Shown: positions 9,801-11,849 of the stretch, piece after piece
Layout: each line of letters starts with the position of its first letter
How positions within the stretch are numbered: the stretch's first letter is position 1
Source: Acanthaster planci
Lineage: Eukaryota; Echinodermata; Asteroidea; Valvatida; Acanthasteridae
NCBI RefSeq assembly: GCF_001949145.1
Contig: NW_019091383.1
Coordinates: 7,833 to 19,681 of the forward strand
Length of the DNA: 11,849 nt
Direction of reading: 5' to 3'
The notes under the pieces: generated by a model
Seen by the model: only the letters and a program-made list of their open reading frames with translations
What the model was told of the DNA's origin: nothing
Database searches by the model: none
Program-made: the position numbers and the translations under genes

Positions 9801-9952
9801 GCTGTACGCAGAGCATCCCGTCACAGGTTGAATCTGACTACGACTGGACTTTCTTAAGCAACAATCACCCGGACCAGGTCTTTAGCGACTCCGGTGAGGA
9901 ACGTAGGCCACTGATAGGAAGACCCAGGCGAATGAGGAACAGGCTTTTTTAA
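3587..9952 (+). CDS. GPR143: GPR143 (OA1)-like seven-transmembrane receptor, 8 coding exons
   Basis: Joining 3587-3881, 4894-4994, 6019-6107, 6396-6491, 7521-7648, 8828-8933, 9191-9299 and 9743-9952 gives 377 residues and a TAA stop. Intron phases are 1,0,2,2,1,2,0. The family is the intracellular GPCR of melanosomes and lysosome-related organelles; the vertebrate member is reported to respond to L-DOPA and couple to Gi. Seven hydrophobic segments lie near residues 35-63, 84-108, 123-157, 165-189, 210-234, 261-285 and 297-324. Family marks seen: TM2 Asp93; Cys128 and Cys198 (predicted disulfide); WIQ 134-136 in TM3; NP 226-227 in TM5; LL 240-241 in loop 3; CWLPNVIN 272-279 in TM6; NPLQAF 312-317 in TM7. 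N15 and N26 lie in N-glycosylation sequons. The C-tail (about 325-377) is shorter than the human one and contains ERRPLI (361-366). Splice sites were inferred from the sequence and recalled similarity to human GPR143, not from transcripts. Family assignment is firm; orthology and ligand are inference. Confidence 0.93.
3882..4893 (+). other. Intron 1 (1,012 bp)
   Basis: A phase 1 GT-AG intron. It is mostly unique AT-rich sequence with no coding exon I can see. Several AAGTACT words recur, including a 9-bp direct repeat (4233-4241 and 4244-4252) and the 44-nt foldback at 4411-4454. TTCCTG-TAA-CAGGAA (4831-4845) is a small perfect stem shortly upstream of the acceptor. Confidence 0.88.
4411..4454. 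repeat. 44-nt imperfect palindrome (foldback) in intron 1
   Basis: Left arm 4411-4429 and right arm 4436-4454 are inverted copies: AAAATACTC + 2 nt + AAAGTACT against AGTACTTT + 2 nt + GAGTATTTT. Seventeen of 19 positions pair, around a 6-nt loop (TGGCTG). The only mismatches are one symmetric 2-nt internal bulge. The arms are short for a pre-miRNA; a foldback remnant is more likely. Confidence 0.8.
4894..4994 (+). CDS. GPR143: GPR143-like coding exon 2 (end of TM2, first luminal loop, start of TM3)
   Basis: Encodes residues 99-132. The acceptor is ttaaaacag at 4885-4893 and the donor is CACG|gtaaag at 4995 (phase 0). The acidic loop (N109, D110, D112, E115, D117, E120) lies on the predicted luminal side. 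Cys128 sits six residues before the Trp of the next exon's WIQ motif, exactly as in the human protein, so it aligns with the TM3-top Cys expected to bond to the loop-2 Cys (Cys198 here). Confidence 0.92.
4995..6018 (+). other. Intron 2 (1,024 bp)
   Basis: A phase 0 GT-AG intron. No exon seen. It contains the paired hairpins at 5171-5254. It also holds smaller perfect inverted repeats: TGTAAC-4 nt-GTTACA (5561-5576) and GGATCAC-5 nt-GTGATCC (5647-5665). An AT run (TATATATA-like, about 5937-5945) precedes the acceptor region. Confidence 0.87.
5171..5254. repeat. Two related hairpins in tandem in intron 2
   Basis: Hairpin B is perfect: CATTGTGTGGAC (5223-5234), 8-nt loop, GTCCACACAATG (5243-5254). 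Hairpin A is a diverged relative: CATAGTGTGGAC (5171-5182) and GTCCACATAATG (5198-5209), 10 of 12 pairs. The left arm of A would also pair with the right arm of B at 11 of 12 positions, so alternative foldings exist. The arrangement suggests duplication of a small inverted-repeat unit. Confidence 0.82.
6019..6107 (+). CDS. GPR143: GPR143-like coding exon 3 (TM3 core)
   Basis: Encodes residues 133-161 and two bases of Arg162. It starts in phase 0 after cctatttgaag, a rather weak acceptor, and ends at ACAG|gtgagg (phase 2). The aromatic stretch AWIQYFYVATYFWTFFYALD matches the pattern of human TM3 (WIQLLYSACFWWLFCYAVD), which makes the exon secure although it is short. Asp152 aligns with the Asp at the cytoplasmic end of TM3, the region of the DRY motif in class A receptors; no DRY is present. 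Confidence 0.92.
6108..6395 (+). other. Intron 3 (288 bp)
   Basis: A short phase 2 GT-AG intron. It contains the 20-bp perfect palindrome at 6229-6248 and a G-rich run (about 6329-6341). Confidence 0.88.
6229..6248. repeat. 20-bp perfect palindrome in intron 3
   Basis: TGCTTTGAAG followed directly by its reverse complement CTTCAAAGCA, centred on AAGCTT with no spacer. The symmetry stops at both ends (T/T). Confidence 0.9.
6396..6491 (+). CDS. GPR143: GPR143-like coding exon 4 (TM4)
   Basis: Encodes residues 162-193 and two bases of Gly194. The acceptor is tgttattcag at 6386-6395 and the donor is GAGG|gtaagt at 6492, a near-ideal donor (phase 2). TM4 (about 165-189) contains the LAWLVPAIMV stretch, comparable with IMAWGLATLL in the human protein. 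If intron 4 were retained the frame would hit TAA within the donor itself (GGG-TAA), so the open minisatellite just downstream cannot be a C-terminal extension of this exon. Confidence 0.92.
6501..6630. repeat. 33-bp minisatellite, about 3.9 perfect copies
   Basis: Copies begin at 6501, 6534, 6567 and 6600; the last breaks off after 6630. The unit begins GTTGCCATGTGATATGAGC and ends ATTGATACCAGCGA. No substitution separates the copies. The array starts nine bases inside intron 4. Because 33 is divisible by three, the array is open on both strands, but it is spliced out of the receptor and has no coding support. Each unit carries CATGTG (6506, 6539, 6572, 6605), an E-box core. Confidence 0.97.
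7028..7188 (-). mobile_element. Degenerate tRNA-derived SINE (minus strand)
   Basis: Read on the minus strand, about 7188-7130 resembles a decayed tRNA-like head (GTGGCCTTGTAGTCTGATG, then a CTCAAAACCTTGAG block). It is followed at 7088-7060 by GGGCAAGACACTTTACTAC and then ...CAAGGGGTAAATAGG. I recall the GGGCAAGACACTTTA...CAGGGGTATAAATGGG module as a common SINE body in invertebrate deuterostome genomes; I cannot name the family with certainty. The B box is unrecognisable, so the copy is old and inactive. Ends are approximate. Confidence 0.65.
7241..7288. repeat. Perfect 14-bp-arm foldback flanked by 7-bp direct repeats
   Basis: Arms TAGAGCTACAAACC (7250-7263) and GGTTTGTAGCTCTA (7266-7279) are perfect inverted copies with a 2-nt spacer. 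GTCTCAA occurs on both sides (7241-7247 and 7282-7288), like a target-site duplication around a tiny inverted insertion. Confidence 0.88.
7521..7648 (+). CDS. GPR143: GPR143-like coding exon 5 (loop 2 and TM5)
   Basis: Encodes residues 195-236 and one base of Val237. The acceptor is ttgtttgcag at 7511-7520. The donor AAAG|gtacat at 7649 is weaker than the others (phase 1). It contains Cys198 in SLHCDP, the luminal loop-2 Cys, and the strongly family-like PHYLVSYIPMLIVLIVNP (210-227), comparable with PHYVTTYLPLLLVLVANP in human GPR143. This is the single best diagnostic block for the assignment. Confidence 0.95.
7649..8827 (+). other. Intron 5 (1,179 bp)
   Basis: The longest intron, phase 1. 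No exon is visible: the open frames on both strands around 7869-8354 are short, overlap each other and look like no protein I know. The only named site I support is the M-box/CLEAR-like element at 8019-8030. Confidence 0.86.
8019..8030 (-). promoter_or_regulatory. M-box / CLEAR-like E-box (candidate MITF/TFE site)
   Basis: The + strand reads GGTCACATGACT. On the minus strand this is AGTCATGTGACC: the first nine bases equal the MITF M-box (AGTCATGTG-CT). GTCACATGAC also differs from the CLEAR core GTCACGTGAC at one base that MITF/TFE factors tolerate. Vertebrate GPR143 is a known MITF target. Function here is inference from a short motif. Confidence 0.4.
8828..8933 (+). CDS. GPR143: GPR143-like coding exon 6 (cytoplasmic loop 3, start of TM6)
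   Basis: Encodes residues 237-271 and two bases of Cys272. The acceptor is tttcttctgcag (8816-8827) and the donor is TCTG|gtaggt at 8934 (phase 2). The basic loop 3 carries GPLLMRG (238-244), whose LL (240-241) aligns with the dileucine in human loop 3 that is known to direct the receptor to lysosomes and melanosomes. The following TDRERQ resembles the human TENERR. Confidence 0.93.
8934..9190 (+). other. Intron 6 (257 bp)
   Basis: A short phase 2 GT-AG intron ending in a run of about 13 T before CAG. Confidence 0.9.
9191..9299 (+). CDS. GPR143: GPR143-like coding exon 7 (TM6 and loop 3 luminal)
   Basis: Encodes residues 272-308. A long T tract ending in ttttcag precedes 9191; the donor is TATG|gtgagt at 9300 (phase 0). 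CWLPNVIN (272-279) parallels CWLSNIIN of the human protein. The rest is a luminal loop and the beginning of TM7 (FGPFHAVVWSTM). Confidence 0.93.
9300..9742 (+). other. Intron 7 (443 bp)
   Basis: A phase 0 GT-AG intron with donor gtgagt and acceptor tcctctgcag. The minus-strand open frame within it resembles nothing I know. Nothing else recognised. Confidence 0.9.
9743..9952 (+). CDS. GPR143: GPR143-like coding exon 8 (TM7, C-tail, stop)
   Basis: Encodes residues 309-377 and the TAA at 9950-9952. The acceptor is tcctctgcag at 9733-9742. NPLQAF (312-317) matches the NPAQGF of human TM7. The tail has about 53 residues: a Gly/Pro turn (WGPGGC 324-329), an acidic middle (E338, D340, D342, D352, D357, E360, E361), then ERRPLI (361-366), which fits the [DE]xxxL[LI] adaptor-binding signal, and an Arg-rich end (RPRRMRNRLF). 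DWT (342-344) falls near the human Trp-Glu sorting pair but lacks the Glu. Confidence 0.93.
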   Translation, partial: AVMNPLQAFLNALIYWGPGGCTQSIPSQVESDYDWTFLSNNHPDQVFSDSGEERRPLIGRPRRMRNRLF

Positions 9953-10039
9953 GCTAAAAAATTAAGAAAACTGACTACATTCAGAATTGCCATGGAACAG
10001 TAGGTCAAACTAAATCAGGTTCCTTTGAATCTAGTCAGG

Positions 10040-10106
10040 AAATTGACAGGATTGGAACCCAGGATCAAAACAAGACCGGTGTTCTAAAAGCTGAGCTATC
10101 CAGCCC
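10040..10106 (-). mobile_element. tRNA-like SINE head fragment in the 3' UTR
   Basis: On the minus strand, GGCTGGA (acceptor-like) is followed by TAGCTCAGCTTTTAG (A box, 10098-10084). About 25 bases later comes GGTTCCAATCC (B box, 10059-10049), one base from the GGTTCGAATCC consensus. The D arm nearly pairs, but the anticodon stem and the acceptor 3' strand do not, so this is a SINE-type pseudo-tRNA rather than a tRNA gene. Any body lies towards 9960. Confidence 0.6.
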
Positions 10107-10873
10107 TAGATGCATGTAGTCTCCTATTTTGTGACTGGCTTTTACCCTTTTGGTCAGTTAGTATGATACTTTGTTTCAAGTACGTTTGCCAAAGGCCCAT
10201 TGGAATATTCATTCAACAATTCTGCAAGGATATATTTTCTTTTGTACTCACCCATTTCCTTCCTGGATAACTGTGAGCAATATCATAAAAGTACACTTAA
10301 GCAGCCTAGGATTAAATGTTTCTCACCAGATTCAGGCGGTAAGAAGAAAATCAACCTCGGAAGAATTGGGCCGAGTACGACATTTTTTCGACCAGGTTTT
10401 TTTAGGGGGAAAAATTGGAGAGGGTCCCATATTTTTTCTACCTAGCAGACTTTCTGGATATGTTTGCTGGTACTTTCATTTTTTCAAGAAGCTTTTTCAC
10501 GATCTCAACTAGTTTCTAACTTCTGTGTATTTAGTTACTTATTTGGTTGGAAATGAGAAGTCAAGATATGTTGCAAATTTACACAAGCGAAGGGGGGGGG
10601 ACCACAATGGAAACGGGAGTGAATGGAGTAAAAATTGTATTCATTTTTGCAATTGGCCTGAAACTGTTCATACATGTATGTCCTACTATTATTGCTGTCA
10701 TAACTTTATTGCTGGTGATCCATCTTCGTCAGGAAAAACAAAGTTCTCTGGTCTTTGGCAATCATACTCTTTTAGCAGGTCTACAAATTATGTTTGTCTT
10801 GCATGAACCGATTCCTTGTTTGCCATTAATAAGGAGTCCGAGGAGAAAACGTTAAAAGTTGCCACCTTGAAAT

Positions 10874-10892
10874 GCGTATGCCTTGCATACGC
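10874..10892. repeat. Perfect hairpin in the predicted 3' UTR
   Basis: GCGTATGC (10874-10881), loop CTT, GCATACGC (10885-10892): eight pairs, G+C-rich compared with the AT-rich surroundings. It may be a structured 3' UTR element or a chance palindrome. Confidence 0.75.
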
Positions 10893-11384
10893 GCATATCC
10901 ATTTTAGGAGGAAAGATAAATTTAGATTAGTTTGGAAATTTAGATTTGAATGATGATTAATTATTAATAAATGATTAATTAGAATTTTGTTTAAGCTTCA
11001 AAATTTAATAAAAGTAATCTAATTACACTGAAGTACTCTTTTAATCTCCATACATCAAATGTATTCCTTTGCTATTTTTCGAAATACTTAACACAGTTTT
11101 GTGTTCATAATGGGAATAGTCATGGTGGAGGGTTAGTGTAAAATTTGTGAGTCCAAATATGGGCAACAGTATTTATTTCTTTCTATATTTATATATTTGG
11201 TATATTTCCACTGAATGTTCACGGTTAAATGCAAGTAGTGTATTTGTGTTTGAAGTTAAAATGTATTCCTTATCTATCTTAAAGGTATGCTTCTTTTCTT
11301 TTTCAATTTTCTGTGGTTGAGGGGCGAGGAGTTGACTATTCAAGATAAATTCATTTCAGTTAAAGTTCTTTAAGATTCAGTTCT

Positions 11385-11390
11385 AATAAA
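11385..11390 (+). terminator. Candidate poly(A) signal AATAAA
   Basis: A canonical hexamer about 1.43 kb after the stop codon, followed within 25 bases by TATATATGTTGATG. Earlier canonical hexamers lie at 10966 and 11007. Confidence 0.4.
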
Positions 11391-11410
11391 GAAACCTATA
11401 TATGTTGATG

Positions 11411-11849
11411 TAAAGCGTTTTAGTAACAAATACTCATGTTATATGTTTAAACCCAAAATTATACATCAGCAGAGGTACTTTATCAGTTCTACAAAATATT
11501 TCAACAGAATGCCATTTTAAGAAAGTCTGCCCATGTTGCCGTGTAGTTTCCTATAACCTCTTACAGTATGTATCTTTTAATGCACTGCGACCCCCCAAAA
11601 AGGGGAAAATCTATAAATGTAACCGGGAAATATGCATTCAGTGACCAGAGTTATTTCCAATGCCTGAAGGAAAAACACCAGTCATCGGGAGGGGCTGTCA
11701 TATTTAACCCTAACAGTCCCAAATCCTCCAATTTCAATACGATTTTACATACACCCTAAGGGGGAAGGGTTTTTAATGTGAGCAGCTTCGTACATTTGAA
11801 GCAAGATATGGGATGGAGAGAACCCCCCCCCCGCCTTTGTGTTGGTCAA
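11411..11849. other. 3' flank, nothing recognised
   Basis: AT-leaning sequence with one short open frame (11568-11759) that has no recognisable feature. A small CCCC-AAAAA-GGGG stem lies at 11593-11605, and a C10 tract at 11823-11832. Confidence 0.6.

Larger units (their letters stand above)
9953..11410 (+). other. Probable 3' UTR of the GPR143-like gene
   Basis: Runs from the stop codon to an inferred cleavage site. AATAAA occurs at 10966-10971, 11007-11012 and 11385-11390; the last is followed by a U/GU-leaning stretch (TATATATGTTGATG), so it is my preferred end, but either earlier pair would also work. The segment contains a minus-strand tRNA-like fragment (about 10040-10106) and a perfect hairpin (10874-10892). 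From 10900 on it is strongly AT-rich. Transcript evidence would be needed to fix the end. Confidence 0.55.

Noticed and set aside
10049-10106. A functional tRNA gene on the minus strand
   Set aside because: The anticodon stem and acceptor 3' strand do not pair; only the A and B boxes are good, as in SINE heads.

Overview
The window reads as animal nuclear DNA. It contains one confidently recognisable gene, broken into eight coding exons on the + strand with consensus GT-AG introns, plus long AT-leaning non-coding flanks. Joining the exons (3587-3881, 4894-4994, 6019-6107, 6396-6491, 7521-7648, 8828-8933, 9191-9299, 9743-9952) gives an unbroken 1,134-nt reading frame: 377 residues plus TAA, with every intron phase compatible. 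The product is a seven-transmembrane receptor of the GPR143 / OA1 (ocular albinism type 1) family, the intracellular GPCR of melanosomes and lysosome-related organelles. The divergence from the human protein, the short introns (about 0.25-1.2 kb), the many ACATGT-type words and the SINE tail in intron 4 suggest an invertebrate deuterostome. Amphioxus (Branchiostoma) is my best guess, but that is inference, not proof.

Layout. 1-3500: no gene I can support; it holds a cluster of palindromes (49-104), an isolated strong splice donor (262), a pair of diverged inverted repeats about 340 bp apart (1369-1714) and a tRNA-B-box-like scrap (3458-3468). 3587-9952: the GPR143-like gene. Its introns carry a long imperfect foldback (intron 1), two nested hairpins (intron 2), a 20-bp perfect palindrome (intron 3), a four-copy perfect 33-bp minisatellite, a degenerate tRNA-derived SINE and a perfect foldback flanked by a 7-bp direct repeat (intron 4), and an M-box/CLEAR-like E-box (intron 5). 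9953 to about 11410: probable 3' UTR with a minus-strand tRNA-like SINE fragment, a perfect hairpin and three AATAAA signals. 11411-11849: nothing recognised beyond homopolymer tracts.

The most interesting biology is in the receptor. It keeps the family's predicted disulfide pair, the NP motifs in TM5 and TM7 and the loop-3 dileucine sorting signal. It appears to lack the C-tail Trp-Glu signal of the vertebrate protein and instead has a textbook acidic dileucine (ERRPLI). An M-box-like element in intron 5 and four E-boxes in the intron 4 minisatellite raise, without proving, the idea that MITF/TFE control of this gene predates vertebrates. No prokaryotic-type system, CRISPR array or true tRNA/rRNA gene was seen.
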